Source: Desulfobacterales bacterium
GTDB lineage: Bacteria; Desulfobacterota; Desulfobacteria; Desulfobacterales; JAHDSC01
DNA length: 64,000 nucleotides
NCBI GenBank assembly: GCA_016931455.1
Contig: JAFGES010000042.1
Location: forward strand, 32,241 to 96,240
Direction of reading: 5' to 3'
The translations under genes and the position numbers were made by a program. The notes below the pieces were generated by a model. That model had not been told where the DNA came from and did not search any database. It worked only from the letters and a program-made list of their open reading frames with translations. This document shows, one piece after another, positions 8,511 to 18,210 of the stretch. The first letter of the stretch is position 1, and each line of letters begins with the position of its first letter.

Positions 8511-10156
8511 AAAAAAATAAACTTTTCATCATATTTACATTTATTCTTTGTATTCAATTTGCAATCTTATCAGAGACCAAGGCGTTTTGGCAACGTGGTC
8601 CAAAAGCTTTGATTATAATTGACGGAATTAAATATACACGGGACGATTACATACACTGGTGGCATGAGTGGCGTGAACCAGGTGCGACAATAAAAGATGA
8701 TCCTGAGGACTTTATTGAATGGATGCTACTTTTTAGGGAGGCTGAGCGTATGCAACTGTTTAAAAACCCAGCCTACCAAAGAAAAGTAAATGTATTTTTA
8801 AAAGTCCGATCTCTGCTGCTATTGAAACAAGAAGAAGTGGATCAACATATTAATCCACCCAGCTCAGAGGATCTGTGGGATTTTTATCAAAGTGAATACG
8901 CCCCGGTTTTAAAAATGAAATTGGTGCAAGCTAAAACACGGGAAGAGGCTCTCAAAATCAAAGAGAAAGCGGATACCGGAATATCGATCGAAGAGGCGGC
9001 CGAGATTTCCGGGCTTAACGACATCAAAAACCGTCTAATGATGATTGGGCCCATCAGGCCATTAAACATACCTGAGCCGATACGAAAATCAGTTTATGAT
9101 CTACCGGCACAGCAGACCGGTGGTCCGGTATTGTGGCAAGATTCATGGTGTGTTTATGAAATCATAGAAAATAAAGAAGGAACCGAAGAGGATTTCGAAA
9201 GTTTAAGAAAAGAACTGATCCGAAAAAAAGTAAGGTCGGAAGAAAACCGATTAACCCAGGCATTAATTGAACGGTTGAAAAAAAAGTATGCACTAAACGT
9301 TAATGAGAAGGTTTTAGCGGCTATTGGATCGGAAGGAGTCAATCCGGAAAAAGAAAAAGAAATTGTCATTTCCTTCAAAGGTGGAAATGTCACTGCGGAC
9401 ATGCTTTTTAAGGCCATCCGGAAAGAAAGTCATTTGCGTAGCGGCAATCGCCGGGGTGGAATGGATTTTGAAAAAATACGGGACCGGGTTGTGGCCGATA
9501 TGATCGCTCAGACGCTGACAAGCCGTGAGGCCCTTGAGAGACATTATGAACGAAAAATGCCGTTTAAGCATACTTTTGAGTTCTATAGTCAAAGACGGAT
9601 GATAAAAGAATTTGAAAAAGTGGTCATCGAGTCAAATACTCAAATTAGTACTGACGAAGTCAGTCAATTCTACGATAAAAATAAGGAGCGATATGCTCGT
9701 ATCGGATCGGTTGATATGGCCTTGGTAAAAACTCAAGAAAAAGAGTTAGCGGACAGTCTTGCGGTGCGACTAAAAACCGGAGAGGATTTTTTTTCTGTAA
9801 TGCAGGTGCTTGCTCCTGCAGGAATTCAAGTAAAAAGAATATCATTTGATAAGCTAAGCGCATCTCAGTGGGATGTTGTCTCAAAATTGGAGCCCGGTCA
9901 GGTGAGTGGGTCGTTTCAAGATAAAAACGATATTTGTTTTGTAAAGCTTATTCGGCGTGAAGAGAAGACTTATATTCCATTAAAAGAGGTGACCGAGCAG
10001 ATTCGTGAAGAATTAAAACGAATGAAATTTACGGAAACTCGGAAGGAAATCATACATAAACTCAAAGAACGATCTGAAATTCAAACAGATTCCAACGAAT
10101 GGGGAAAATTAAGGGACCAATTATTGAGTGAAGAACATGCTGCCACAAACAAATAG
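8501..10156 (+). CDS. SurA/PpiC-like periplasmic peptidyl-prolyl isomerase or chaperone
   Basis: 551 residues from ATG 8501 (the upstream start at 8477 would lie inside the previous gene and lacks a ribosome site). Signal peptide about 1-29. An N-terminal SurA-like helical part ('EDFIEWMLLFREAERMQLFK') is followed by two parvulin-like modules at about 115-215 ('KMKLVQAKTREEALKIKEKA', 'IGPIRPLNIPEPIRKSVYDL') and about 400-505 ('GSVDMALVKTQEKELADSLA', 'VSKLEPGQVSGSFQDKNDIC'). Active-site His/Asp of classic parvulins are not obvious, so it may act as a chaperone. PPIases are repeatedly found in electron-conduit operons, where they are thought to help fold barrels or large cytochromes. Confidence 0.85.
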   Translation: MSLKKNKLFIIFTFILCIQFAILSETKAFWQRGPKALIIIDGIKYTRDDYIHWWHEWREPGATIKDDPEDFIEWMLLFREAERMQLFKNPAYQRKVNVFLKVRSLLLLKQEEVDQHINPPSSEDLWDFYQSEYAPVLKMKLVQAKTREEALKIKEKADTGISIEEAAEISGLNDIKNRLMMIGPIRPLNIPEPIRKSVYDLPAQQTGGPVLWQDSWCVYEIIENKEGTEEDFESLRKELIRKKVRSEENRLTQALIERLKKKYALNVNEKVLAAIGSEGVNPEKEKEIVISFKGGNVTADMLFKAIRKESHLRSGNRRGGMDFEKIRDRVVADMIAQTLTSREALERHYERKMPFKHTFEFYSQRRMIKEFEKVVIESNTQISTDEVSQFYDKNKERYARIGSVDMALVKTQEKELADSLAVRLKTGEDFFSVMQVLAPAGIQVKRISFDKLSASQWDVVSKLEPGQVSGSFQDKNDICFVKLIRREEKTYIPLKEVTEQIREELKRMKFTETRKEIIHKLKERSEIQTDSNEWGKLRDQLLSEEHAATNK

Positions 10157-12119
10157 TGCAAAATATATTTCGGTAGCTTTTTTAGCAATGGGTCTTGCTT
10201 TATATGTTTTTAGTATCGGTTGTGTAATGAAACAGCCGAAAAGAATACATAAAACCTGCTTAGATTGTCATTCCGAACTCAAAGATCGGTATCGAGAGGG
10301 TAATGTCCATCAGCCGGTTAAGGAACAAAATTGCGAAAGCTGCCACCGGCCACATGGTCTAATTGGTGGAGTCTATCTGGATCGATCGTTGCCGGTTCTT
10401 TGTTATAAATGCCATAAAGAAACAGCTGAATCACTGAAAAAATTTAAAACAGGCCACACACCGGTATCAAAAGGAAAATGTGACCTTTGCCATGATCCGC
10501 ATAATTCGCCCAATCCGAACCTTCTCAAGCTGCAAGAAGATGAACTCTGTTTTAATTGCCATGCGCGTGAATCGTTTCAAAAAAAAATTATTCATGAACC
10601 GGTAAATAAAGGTTGTAAAACTTGTCATGTTGCTCATGGCTCTAATTTTCCTGAATTGCTCAATGAAGAAGCAAATACGCTTTGTCAAAAATGTCACAAA
10701 ATTAGCGATGAAAGATTTAAAGCCAAGCATGGAGGATATCCGGTAAACAAAATTTGCATAGACTGCCACAGTGTGCATTCCGCCGATAATTCAGCATTGC
10801 TGAAGGTGGTCATACATGATCCGGTTGCTGATATGCAATGCCAAAAATGCCATAATAAATCTACGGATCCAAATCCTTTTGAATTGAATGCTTTAGAAAT
10901 AAAACTTTGTTATGGCTGTCATGACAAAGAAAAAGCAAATTTTAAAATGACAAACGCGCATCAACCGGTCAAAGAGGATCGATGTTTTGAATGTCACCGA
11001 CCCCATGCAAGCGATTTCAATGGGATGCTGGAAAGTAGTCCTGAAAAGCTTTGTTTTAAGTGCCATACATTCAATTTCATCGGACCGCAAGCAAAAGAAA
11101 TCGGAGCTGGAAGTGCGCATCCGGTTTCGGCCCGCGGCGAATGTTTAAAGTGCCATCGACCGCATATACCCGCAGTCGGTGAATCACATTTATTGGCTGA
11201 GGCTGGGGAAAAACTTTGTAAAAATTGTCACAGTCAATTTTTTGTCAGCCAGACGGTTAACCATCCGCCGGCTCAAAAGGGTGATTGTTTAAATTGCCAT
11301 CAACCCCATGAGTGCCCGGCACCCAATTTGCTGGTAAAAGCTGAAAAAGATTTATGTGCCGAGTGTCACCAGTCGGTTGTGATGGATATGGGCAAACGAA
11401 GCCTACACCGTCCTTTCGCAGTTGGAAACTGTTCAGGTTGTCATCAACCTCACGGGGCAAAGAAAAAGAATCTTCTTTTGGAATCGGAGAATGATCTGTG
11501 CGTCAAGTGTCACGCAAAATTAGATGCTCAAAGAAAAGAAATCGGCCGCCATCAGCCGTTTAAGGAAGCTCAATGCAATACCTGTCATCAATCGCATGCA
11601 GGGGATTATAGCTTTATTTTGGACAAGCCGGTTGGAGAACTCTGTTTAGACTGTCACGCATCTCTTCAAAAAGTATTAACGGCTCCGGTCGCCCATGAGC
11701 CCACTATACGGATGAGTTGTACAGTTTGTCATCATGCCCACGGTACTGCGAGGGAAAATTATCTGCTGGAGGAGCAACCGGGTCTATGTCTCAATTGCCA
11801 TCAGGTGAACAAATATTGGGAAACGGGTTTTGGTCATAAACCCGCGGTGGAAGGCCAATGCACGATTTGTCATGATTCACATTTTTCAACTATTAAAGGT
11901 CTTTTGAATAAAAACAGCGGACAGCTGTGTACTCAGTGTCACGAGGTTACTGAAGAGCATTTAAAGCAAAGTCATCAAGGGATTGTTCCTTCGATGGAAA
12001 GTTGCTCCAACTGCCACGACTCGCACGGAGGTCCCGATTCTTCTCTTACATTTCCGGTTAAACACAGCCCCTTTGCCGAAGGTCAGTGTAAGCCCTGTCA
12101 TCCGGGAGAGCGACTATGA
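10137..12119 (+). CDS. 26-heme c-type cytochrome lipoprotein (doubled-CXXCH repeats)
   Basis: 660 residues with 26 CXXCH motifs. ATG 10137 gives the signal 'FSIGC' lipobox at Cys29; a GTG three codons earlier is possible. The body is a tandem of doubled-CXXCH units of roughly 45-50 residues with the pattern H-x-P-V/F-x(3-5)-CxxCH-x-P/S-H-G, then about 18 residues, then LCxxCH. Lipidation plus this size predict an outer-membrane surface cytochrome bridging the conduit to extracellular partners. It begins inside the end of the PPIase gene and its stop overlaps the next start (ATGA), so it is tightly coupled to both. Confidence 0.93.
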   Translation: MLPQTNSAKYISVAFLAMGLALYVFSIGCVMKQPKRIHKTCLDCHSELKDRYREGNVHQPVKEQNCESCHRPHGLIGGVYLDRSLPVLCYKCHKETAESLKKFKTGHTPVSKGKCDLCHDPHNSPNPNLLKLQEDELCFNCHARESFQKKIIHEPVNKGCKTCHVAHGSNFPELLNEEANTLCQKCHKISDERFKAKHGGYPVNKICIDCHSVHSADNSALLKVVIHDPVADMQCQKCHNKSTDPNPFELNALEIKLCYGCHDKEKANFKMTNAHQPVKEDRCFECHRPHASDFNGMLESSPEKLCFKCHTFNFIGPQAKEIGAGSAHPVSARGECLKCHRPHIPAVGESHLLAEAGEKLCKNCHSQFFVSQTVNHPPAQKGDCLNCHQPHECPAPNLLVKAEKDLCAECHQSVVMDMGKRSLHRPFAVGNCSGCHQPHGAKKKNLLLESENDLCVKCHAKLDAQRKEIGRHQPFKEAQCNTCHQSHAGDYSFILDKPVGELCLDCHASLQKVLTAPVAHEPTIRMSCTVCHHAHGTARENYLLEEQPGLCLNCHQVNKYWETGFGHKPAVEGQCTICHDSHFSTIKGLLNKNSGQLCTQCHEVTEEHLKQSHQGIVPSMESCSNCHDSHGGPDSSLTFPVKHSPFAEGQCKPCHPGERL

Positions 12120-13309
12120 AAACGCCAAAAGAGAAGATATTGATGCTGACTATTTTTGTCTTTATTGCCGAATGGTTATTCCTGCAATTAGCTTTAACAT
12201 ATGCATCTGATTGCTTTAAATGCCATCAGACTGAAAATTTTAAAGGCAAAGTCATTCATCAGCCAGTCAAAGAAAACAAATGTGCTGCATGCCACAGCCC
12301 TCACGTCGCCAAACATAAAGGACTGCTAAAAATTGAACAGGCAAAATTATGCTTTCAATGTCATGAAAGCATCGAAGAAAAAGTCTCCCAGAGTAAATTT
12401 TTGCATCAACCGGTTAAAGATGGAAACTGTGTTAAATGTCATGCACCGCATGCGGCTGAATATTTAGGGTTAATGGATAAAACTATCGCTGATGAATGTT
12501 GGACCTGTCATAAAAAACCCCAAAAAGACTACGCTTACTCTCATCAACCGTATGCGAAAGGTCAGTGTAATTCTTGCCATGATCCCCATGGTACACCTAA
12601 CTCTAATTTAATAATAAAAACTGCACCGTCTTTATGTCTTGATTGCCATAAAAAAGAGGGTGATTTAAAAAAGCGTCATCTTAATAAAGACCTTTTTGAG
12701 TTAAACTGCCTGTCTTGTCATAATCCACATGGAAGCAACGAATCGTCACTGGTTCGCTCCGTGCGCCATGCGCCTTTTGCTAAAGGGGCCTGCAGCGTTT
12801 GCCATGAAAAGCCGAATCAAATTCGTGTATGTTTGGATTGCCATCAGGATACTATTTCTTCATTTTACAAATCACAGTCCCACGTAAAGGGAAATGGTAT
12901 GGGTAACCCCTGTGCTAATTGTCATACTCCTCATGCGGCGGATCGATCGGGTTTGCTTTACGGCGCCGATGGTGAGGCCTGTCGGGCATGTCATGAGGAT
13001 ACATTTAAGCGAAGGGAAAAGACGCTTTATAAACATTCGGAATGGAGCACCTGTACCCATTGCCACTCCGTTCATGGGGCCGATCAATTGGCTATGTTAA
13101 AAGATGAACCCGATAAGGTTTGTGCGGGGTGTCACGAAAAACATATCAACTTCGTGCATCCAATCGGGGACAAGGCGATTGACCAGCGTAATGGAAAACC
13201 AATGAATTGTATTTCTTGTCATGACCCCTGTACCGGCACGATGTTTAAAGCGCAATTACGCGGCAGTTCCGGAGGGAGTCTGTGTCGAGAATGTCATATT
13301 GGTTACTAG
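12116..13309 (+). CDS. 16-heme c-type cytochrome (doubled-CXXCH repeats)
   Basis: 397 residues with 16 CXXCH motifs, signal peptide about 1-30 ending before 'SDCFKCH', and no lipobox. The repeat pattern (HQPV...CxxCH-x-PH...LCxxCH) is the same as in the 26-heme lipoprotein whose stop codon it overlaps, so it probably arose by duplication. Expected location is periplasm or extracellular. One late motif is CISCHDPC, with a Cys where the repeats elsewhere carry His. That heme may need a different distal ligand. Confidence 0.92.
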   Translation: MKTPKEKILMLTIFVFIAEWLFLQLALTYASDCFKCHQTENFKGKVIHQPVKENKCAACHSPHVAKHKGLLKIEQAKLCFQCHESIEEKVSQSKFLHQPVKDGNCVKCHAPHAAEYLGLMDKTIADECWTCHKKPQKDYAYSHQPYAKGQCNSCHDPHGTPNSNLIIKTAPSLCLDCHKKEGDLKKRHLNKDLFELNCLSCHNPHGSNESSLVRSVRHAPFAKGACSVCHEKPNQIRVCLDCHQDTISSFYKSQSHVKGNGMGNPCANCHTPHAADRSGLLYGADGEACRACHEDTFKRREKTLYKHSEWSTCTHCHSVHGADQLAMLKDEPDKVCAGCHEKHINFVHPIGDKAIDQRNGKPMNCISCHDPCTGTMFKAQLRGSSGGSLCRECHIGY

Positions 13310-13336
13310 TTATATTATAGTGATGGGAGATAGTAA

Positions 13337-14233
13337 ATGAAATTGAGATCATTTATTATCGGAATTAATTTTATACTGATCATATTGTCCGGGGCTATTG
13401 TTGCTTTAGCTGGTAATAGTTCCTGGCAATATTTCGGACAAATTCCGCTTCAAAATTCGGAAGTAAAACTTAAGCGTCCAATTTTTATCGATATTGATTG
13501 GCAACGTCAACGATACTATGTAGTGGAGATTGAGGGGAAACAGCTTGTTTCATTTGATAAAGAAAGAAAAATGCTCACCGCCTTTAACGCTGATGCTAGC
13601 TTAAAAGTACCTATTGCAATGGCTAGGGACAGCCAGGGAAATGTCTGGGTTGTAGAGCGGGCTGAAAATCAGCTTTTATACATTGATTTCAAAGAAAAAA
13701 AGATTGATAAATTTACTTTAACCCACACGGATGGTAGTCTAGTTTTTATTGATCGTCTGGCAATTGGACCGCAAGATTTTCTATTTGTCCTTGACCGAAT
13801 GCAAGGCGCTATTCTTAAACTGGATGACAGTTTAAAAGTGATCAAAATATTTTCCAGTTCCGCTCAAGACTTTTCAGGCTTTCATGATTTTAAAATAAAA
13901 TCCGATGGACTTTGGGCGCTTGATGGTTTTGCTCGCAAAATTTATCATTTTAACACCCATGATGATACGATTGAAGTCATTAACTTCACCTCAACGGATC
14001 TTCAGTTTCCCATTGCATTAGAACTCGATGATTCCAAACAAATATATGTTCTGGATCGTCATGCTGGCCATATCGGCGTCTACGATCAAAAAGGCCGATT
14101 TAAATATAATTTTATAGAAAGAGGTAAACGTAACGGCCGATTATGGTATGCTTCAAATTTGATATTTGATTGGGAAGGACGGTTGTGTGTGGTTGATGAG
14201 GGAAATGGACGTATTGAGATGTTTACACGTTAA
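13337..14233 (+). CDS. secreted NHL-like beta-propeller protein
   Basis: 298 residues, signal peptide about 1-27, then six-bladed-type propeller repeats ('PIAMARDSQGNVWVVERAEN', 'LAIGPQDFLFVLDRMQGAIL', 'PIALELDDSKQIYVLDRHAG', 'NLIFDWEGRLCVVDEGNGRI'). SD 'GGGAGA' precedes the ATG. No heme motif. It sits 27 bases after the 16-heme gene and 22 bases before an OmcS-like cytochrome. It is the second propeller in the island. A docking or scaffold role for cytochromes is inference. Confidence 0.83.
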   Translation: MKLRSFIIGINFILIILSGAIVALAGNSSWQYFGQIPLQNSEVKLKRPIFIDIDWQRQRYYVVEIEGKQLVSFDKERKMLTAFNADASLKVPIAMARDSQGNVWVVERAENQLLYIDFKEKKIDKFTLTHTDGSLVFIDRLAIGPQDFLFVLDRMQGAILKLDDSLKVIKIFSSSAQDFSGFHDFKIKSDGLWALDGFARKIYHFNTHDDTIEVINFTSTDLQFPIALELDDSKQIYVLDRHAGHIGVYDQKGRFKYNFIERGKRNGRLWYASNLIFDWEGRLCVVDEGNGRIEMFTR

Positions 14234-14255
14234 CATTAGGTGTGGTAAATACATA

Positions 14256-15329
14256 ATGAATGATTTAAATCGAGGAAATGTAAACATTGCTTATTTTCTG
14301 ATTGCTTTCCTATTTTTTTTTATTATTGGAATTGGATTAAATACCCGCCAATTAGGTGCAAGCGTGCCCCAAATGCCGTGTTCCGCCTGCCACGTAATGC
14401 ATAAAGCAGAAGATGATTATAGACTAACTTTGTCCGATAGAAAGGCGCTTCTAAATAATACTTGTATCGGTTGCCATACCGGAACCAACAATGGCGGTGA
14501 TACCCCCTATGTATTCTCCTCTATAGAACCGATTTATAATCTGACCGGCACTGAAGCGAATACGAATACATTAGCCGGCGGTAACTTTTATTGGGTTAAA
14601 CAAAGTGGCGGAGATTCGATGGGTCATAATGTTGCTGACCTGCAAAATCCTGACGAAAATTTATTAACTCCTCCAGGGTTTGACGGTGGTAGGCCTGCAG
14701 CCGATGGAACAATCCCCGGAAATGGGACCTGGCCTGTCGGACAATCGGTTTCATGTGCCGGGACTTACGGCTGTCATGGTAAGCATGATTCAACATTTGA
14801 AACTACAGCGATTAAAGGAAGCCATCACCAAGGCGGCAATGGTGCCATTATCGCGCCGGGTACGGAACCCGCAGGCGGATACCGGATGTTGGTCGGAATT
14901 GCCGGTTATGAAGATCCGGATTGGGAATTTCGTCCGACCTCATCCAAACACAATCAATATAAAGGAGCAGATGGTACGGGCGGCAGCGATGATTCAACAA
15001 TCAGCTACTTATGTGCTGAATGCCATTGGGATTATCATATTGATATTGCACCTTGGATTCATCATCCCTCTGATTATGATATGGGAAATACGGCCATCGA
15101 TTCTGAATATCGAGAATATGGCGGCGTTTCAAATGCTTACGAAATCGTTACACCTGTCGGCAGTAACGTTGTTTCTGCTGTAAAATCAAACGTAACATTT
15201 AATGATGATACCATTGTCACTTGCATATCTTGCCATCGGGCACATGGGACACCCTATGCTAAAAGTTTCCGCTGGGATTACATGGGTGGAATTGGTGATG
15301 GCTGTACCAACTGTCATACATCAAAATGA
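14256..15329 (+). CDS. OmcS-like multiheme cytochrome (predicted filament subunit), copy 1
   Basis: 357 residues from ATG 14256. Signal peptide about 1-33, so the mature protein starts just before 'PCSACHVMH'. Five CXXCH motifs plus a CX5CH motif (14754-14777) at the place of the third heme. The order of motifs follows what I recall of Geobacter OmcS: CxxCHxMH at the N-terminus, CxxCH, GHN, the third heme with a following His, YRML, CxxCH-x-DYH, HHP, CxSCHRAH, and a C-terminal CxNCH. In OmcS the second His of CxxCHxxH ligates a heme of the neighbouring subunit, which links subunits into a wire; that His is kept here. Filament formation is inferred from homology. Paralog: the gene at 18211. 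Confidence 0.88.
   Translation: MNDLNRGNVNIAYFLIAFLFFFIIGIGLNTRQLGASVPQMPCSACHVMHKAEDDYRLTLSDRKALLNNTCIGCHTGTNNGGDTPYVFSSIEPIYNLTGTEANTNTLAGGNFYWVKQSGGDSMGHNVADLQNPDENLLTPPGFDGGRPAADGTIPGNGTWPVGQSVSCAGTYGCHGKHDSTFETTAIKGSHHQGGNGAIIAPGTEPAGGYRMLVGIAGYEDPDWEFRPTSSKHNQYKGADGTGGSDDSTISYLCAECHWDYHIDIAPWIHHPSDYDMGNTAIDSEYREYGGVSNAYEIVTPVGSNVVSAVKSNVTFNDDTIVTCISCHRAHGTPYAKSFRWDYMGGIGDGCTNCHTSK
14754..14777 (+). other. CX5CH heme-binding motif (C-AGTYG-CH)
   Basis: The third heme site of this OmcS-like cytochrome is written C-A-G-T-Y-G-C-H instead of CXXCH, followed by G-K-H. The same eight residues occur at the same place in the paralog at 18730. Conservation of both Cys, the His and the downstream distal-type His suggests a functional, expanded attachment site. 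Confidence 0.75.
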
Positions 15330-15370
15330 GGTTGAAAACGTTGCAGTTTTTTTAAGAGGAAAATCTTTAG

Positions 15371-16579
15371 ATGATAAATTTCTGTGATAACTTGACTCTA
15401 TCAATGCAAAAAACAATGATATTTAAATCGGCTATATTATTATTGTTGTTTTTATGTTGCATTTCAGGAATATCATTTGCCGGGCCTTATTCCATATCCG
15501 CGCATGGAAATTCAGCTTATGGCGTTGTTGTTGATTTACTTAATACACCGCCGAATAAATATTCCCGCGGAAACTGCGGGCATTGCCATAGCAACAAGCA
15601 TAGCGGCGATATGAATTATAAATTTAACGATTTTATAAATTCACAAGCCGATATATTTTGCTATCGATGCCATCAAAGCCCCGTGAATTCTTCACAGGTT
15701 TCTATGCATTATCAATATTCTTATAGTCGAATGGCCGGTGGTGATACAAAGATCAATTGTCCGGACAATATCAAAGATGCTTTTCAATTTATAGACGTGG
15801 CTGGAAATTCACAGATAAACTGCGGCAGTGTGAACGGTTCCTCACATTTTTTAAAAAATATCAGCACTTTTATCCAAAATAAATGGGATTTCGGATCAAA
15901 AAATATCAATCCGTGTCTTGGTTGCCATAATGTTCATAAAGCTCAGAGAGCTTCATATCCTATTGGTGATAAGGGTACATCGCCTCTTTCACTGCCCAGC
16001 AGCCACAATCAAGGTTGGGATTTGTGGGGTGATGATATCACCGAAAGGATGAATATTTATACCACTAATTACCAAGCCCCATATGCCTCTAATTCCAAAA
16101 CATTTGAGCCGAATGCAGATGGAACATTCAATGGTTCAAATATGCCTGATTATATAACATTTTGTCTGGATTGTCATAAAAAAAATTATGACACGCAAAT
16201 GGTCAGTGCACAAAGAAATAATTTTACAAATAATTTTGCTGGAAATTTTATCAGAAATCCGGATTGGGATATTTCACCCCATGGAAAGACCGATGGAGTG
16301 ATGAATGATAATATAAAGCGAAAGGCGCCGTATACAACCGATAAAAACTATGTCCTATCCTGTATGGATTGTCATGAAGCCCACGGAAGTCCGAACGGAT
16401 TGCTTATTAGAAAAACGGTCAATGGAGAAAGTACGGTCGATTTTACCGATTGGACGAGCAGAGAATCATGGTTGAGCCTTTGCCGGCGTTGTCACGTTAT
16501 TGATAATGAGCATAATAAAAATGGTGGACAATGTAGCTCTTGCCATTCTCATGAAATAAACTCTGAAAGAACTTTTTAA
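15371..16579 (+). CDS. 7-heme c-type cytochrome, secreted
   Basis: 402 residues with seven CXXCH motifs (NCGHCH, FCYRCH, PCLGCH, FCLDCH, SCMDCH, LCRRCH, QCSSCH). Residues about 15-37 form the signal peptide. ATG 15371 is preceded by AGAGGA; a later Met codon (15404) is possible. Hemes are widely spaced with long linkers rich in Asn, Ser, Gly and aromatic residues, and a 'CMDCHEAHGSPNGLL' segment resembles the penultimate heme region of the OmcS-like proteins. Lying between two OmcS-like genes, it may be a cap, a partner or a distinct filament subunit; this is inference. Confidence 0.88.
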   Translation: MINFCDNLTLSMQKTMIFKSAILLLLFLCCISGISFAGPYSISAHGNSAYGVVVDLLNTPPNKYSRGNCGHCHSNKHSGDMNYKFNDFINSQADIFCYRCHQSPVNSSQVSMHYQYSYSRMAGGDTKINCPDNIKDAFQFIDVAGNSQINCGSVNGSSHFLKNISTFIQNKWDFGSKNINPCLGCHNVHKAQRASYPIGDKGTSPLSLPSSHNQGWDLWGDDITERMNIYTTNYQAPYASNSKTFEPNADGTFNGSNMPDYITFCLDCHKKNYDTQMVSAQRNNFTNNFAGNFIRNPDWDISPHGKTDGVMNDNIKRKAPYTTDKNYVLSCMDCHEAHGSPNGLLIRKTVNGESTVDFTDWTSRESWLSLCRRCHVIDNEHNKNGGQCSSCHSHEINSERTF

Positions 16580-16654
16580 TCGAATTCTAAAAAATTTTAA
16601 AAGCGACTGAGTGCATTGACCAAGTTTACGATGGAAAATTCGAAAGATTAGCCG

Positions 16655-18094
16655 ATGGCTTTTAAAAATAATTTATATTTAAAAATATTATTTTTTTTGT
16701 TTATTCTTTTAATAACTGGTTGTGCAGGAAGCCAAATCGGCCCCCATCAAAAGGCTGCAGGTCCGGATACGGCCTTGATTACGATTTATTTGGAAACCGT
16801 CGGACAATGTTCAGGGTCTGTTTCTTTTGTTTTAGATGAGCTATCTTTACTGGCGGGTGAGCAGTGGCATGATTTAAATATTCAACCGGTTCTGATCGAT
16901 TCCAGGGCGGTGGCTGGAAAGCAGCTGCTTGTCGGACTATCGAACATGCCGATCGGCAACTATACTCAAATAAGGTTTCGCCTAACGCAGATTAAAATTC
17001 ACAATAACATTCAAGATAGTTCCGGTGAAGATCGAAGCATACCTCTTTCATACCCTTTGTCGGTTACGTTGGAAGAGCAAGACTCGACGTGCTTATTTGT
17101 TAAATGGAATCTAAACGATTGTTTGGAGGAAAATAGCCGTTTTAACCCGCGCTTTTCTACTAGTGGGCAAATTGAATCGTTTACCGGTGATCTGCTTTAT
17201 GTAGTTTGCGATGATATTAATACATTATATTTGATGCGTACTAATAAAAATAATGTCGTCGCTTCAATTGGTTTACCCAATCGGCTAGGACAAATTCGAT
17301 TTGATCCGCATCGACTTCGACTTTATGTGCTCAGTCCCGGAGCACGATGTGTTTATGTTCTTGACTGTAGCGATAACCGACTTATAGATCGCATCTCTTT
17401 ACCGCTGACACTTGAACCCCGTTTTATGGATTTATCTTGGAATGGAGATTACTTATTTATTACCGATACACCATCAAATCGAGTGTTGAAAATTGATTTG
17501 CAAACAGGAATTGTAGACCAACACATTACCTTTGGTTACCGGCCGGAGCGAATCATATATTTCGAGTATTTTATCGATAGAGGCGGAAAATGTAAAGGAG
17601 ATAGATGGTTGGCGGTCAGCGCACCTGATTCGCAACAAGTTTATCTCCTAAATGCCGATAATCTGAATGTCTGTAATGCAATTGCCGCCGGTCTGGCACC
17701 GGACGGGCTTCTCTTTTTAGATGGTTTGTTATATATTACCGATCGGTTGAGTAACATGGTGAATGCTTACAATCTTTACGAGAACCGATTGACTGCCCGT
17801 ATTCGTGTGGGGCTGGAACCCTTATTTTTATTGTCGGACCAAATGGGTAAAATTTATGTAAGTAATCATGGAGCAGATTCACTTTCGGTTGTCATTCCCG
17901 GCCAACAGACAGCATTAAATGAAATACCGATAGGCCGAAGTCCTTTTGCAATGGCCCGTTCTCAAAGGCGTCAAATTATTTATACGGCTAACCGAGAGTT
18001 AAAAAAAATTACAATTATGGATCGAAATGCCGATAAGATTCTATCAATCGCCGAATTGGGCGGGAAACCTTTTTTTCTTGACATCTGGGAATAA
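16655..18094 (+). CDS. lipoprotein with DUF4382-like N-domain and YVTN/NHL-like beta-propeller
   Basis: 479 residues, lipobox 'LLITGC' (Cys21). Residues about 40-165 resemble DUF4382 ('TALITIYLETVGQCSGSVSF', 'LLVGLSNMPIGNYTQIRFRL'). Residues about 175-479 form a surface-type propeller ('PNRLGQIRFDPHRLRLYVLS', 'YLFITDTPSNRVLKIDLQTG', 'FLDGLLYITDRLSNMVNAYN', 'GKIYVSNHGADSLSVVIPGQ'). It is the third propeller of the island and the only lipidated one, so probably anchored at the outer membrane. A role in anchoring or organising the cytochromes is inferred from context only. Confidence 0.8.
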   Translation: MAFKNNLYLKILFFLFILLITGCAGSQIGPHQKAAGPDTALITIYLETVGQCSGSVSFVLDELSLLAGEQWHDLNIQPVLIDSRAVAGKQLLVGLSNMPIGNYTQIRFRLTQIKIHNNIQDSSGEDRSIPLSYPLSVTLEEQDSTCLFVKWNLNDCLEENSRFNPRFSTSGQIESFTGDLLYVVCDDINTLYLMRTNKNNVVASIGLPNRLGQIRFDPHRLRLYVLSPGARCVYVLDCSDNRLIDRISLPLTLEPRFMDLSWNGDYLFITDTPSNRVLKIDLQTGIVDQHITFGYRPERIIYFEYFIDRGGKCKGDRWLAVSAPDSQQVYLLNADNLNVCNAIAAGLAPDGLLFLDGLLYITDRLSNMVNAYNLYENRLTARIRVGLEPLFLLSDQMGKIYVSNHGADSLSVVIPGQQTALNEIPIGRSPFAMARSQRRQIIYTANRELKKITIMDRNADKILSIAELGGKPFFLDIWE

Positions 18095-18106
18095 CTTAAG
18101 TACAGA
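18078..18106 (+). promoter_or_regulatory. candidate internal promoter for the OmcS-like gene
   Basis: TTGACA (18078-18083), a 17-base spacer, then TACAGA (18101-18106), at the very end of the preceding gene and about 100 bases before the cytochrome start. The -35 is perfect, the -10 weak. It could give extra transcription of a highly demanded filament subunit. Confidence 0.3.
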
Positions 18107-18210
18107 ATTTAACTTGTCGATCAGATATGGAAAAGCAGCAAATTTTGGAAAAAATTTGATATTGTAAAAATTTATCATGATTAACACTTAGCTTAAGGGA
18201 AGGGGAAAAA

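Noticed and set aside
10137..13309. Regular repeats that could suggest a CRISPR-like or satellite array
   Set aside because: The periodicity is coding (doubled-CXXCH units); no identical spaced DNA repeats.
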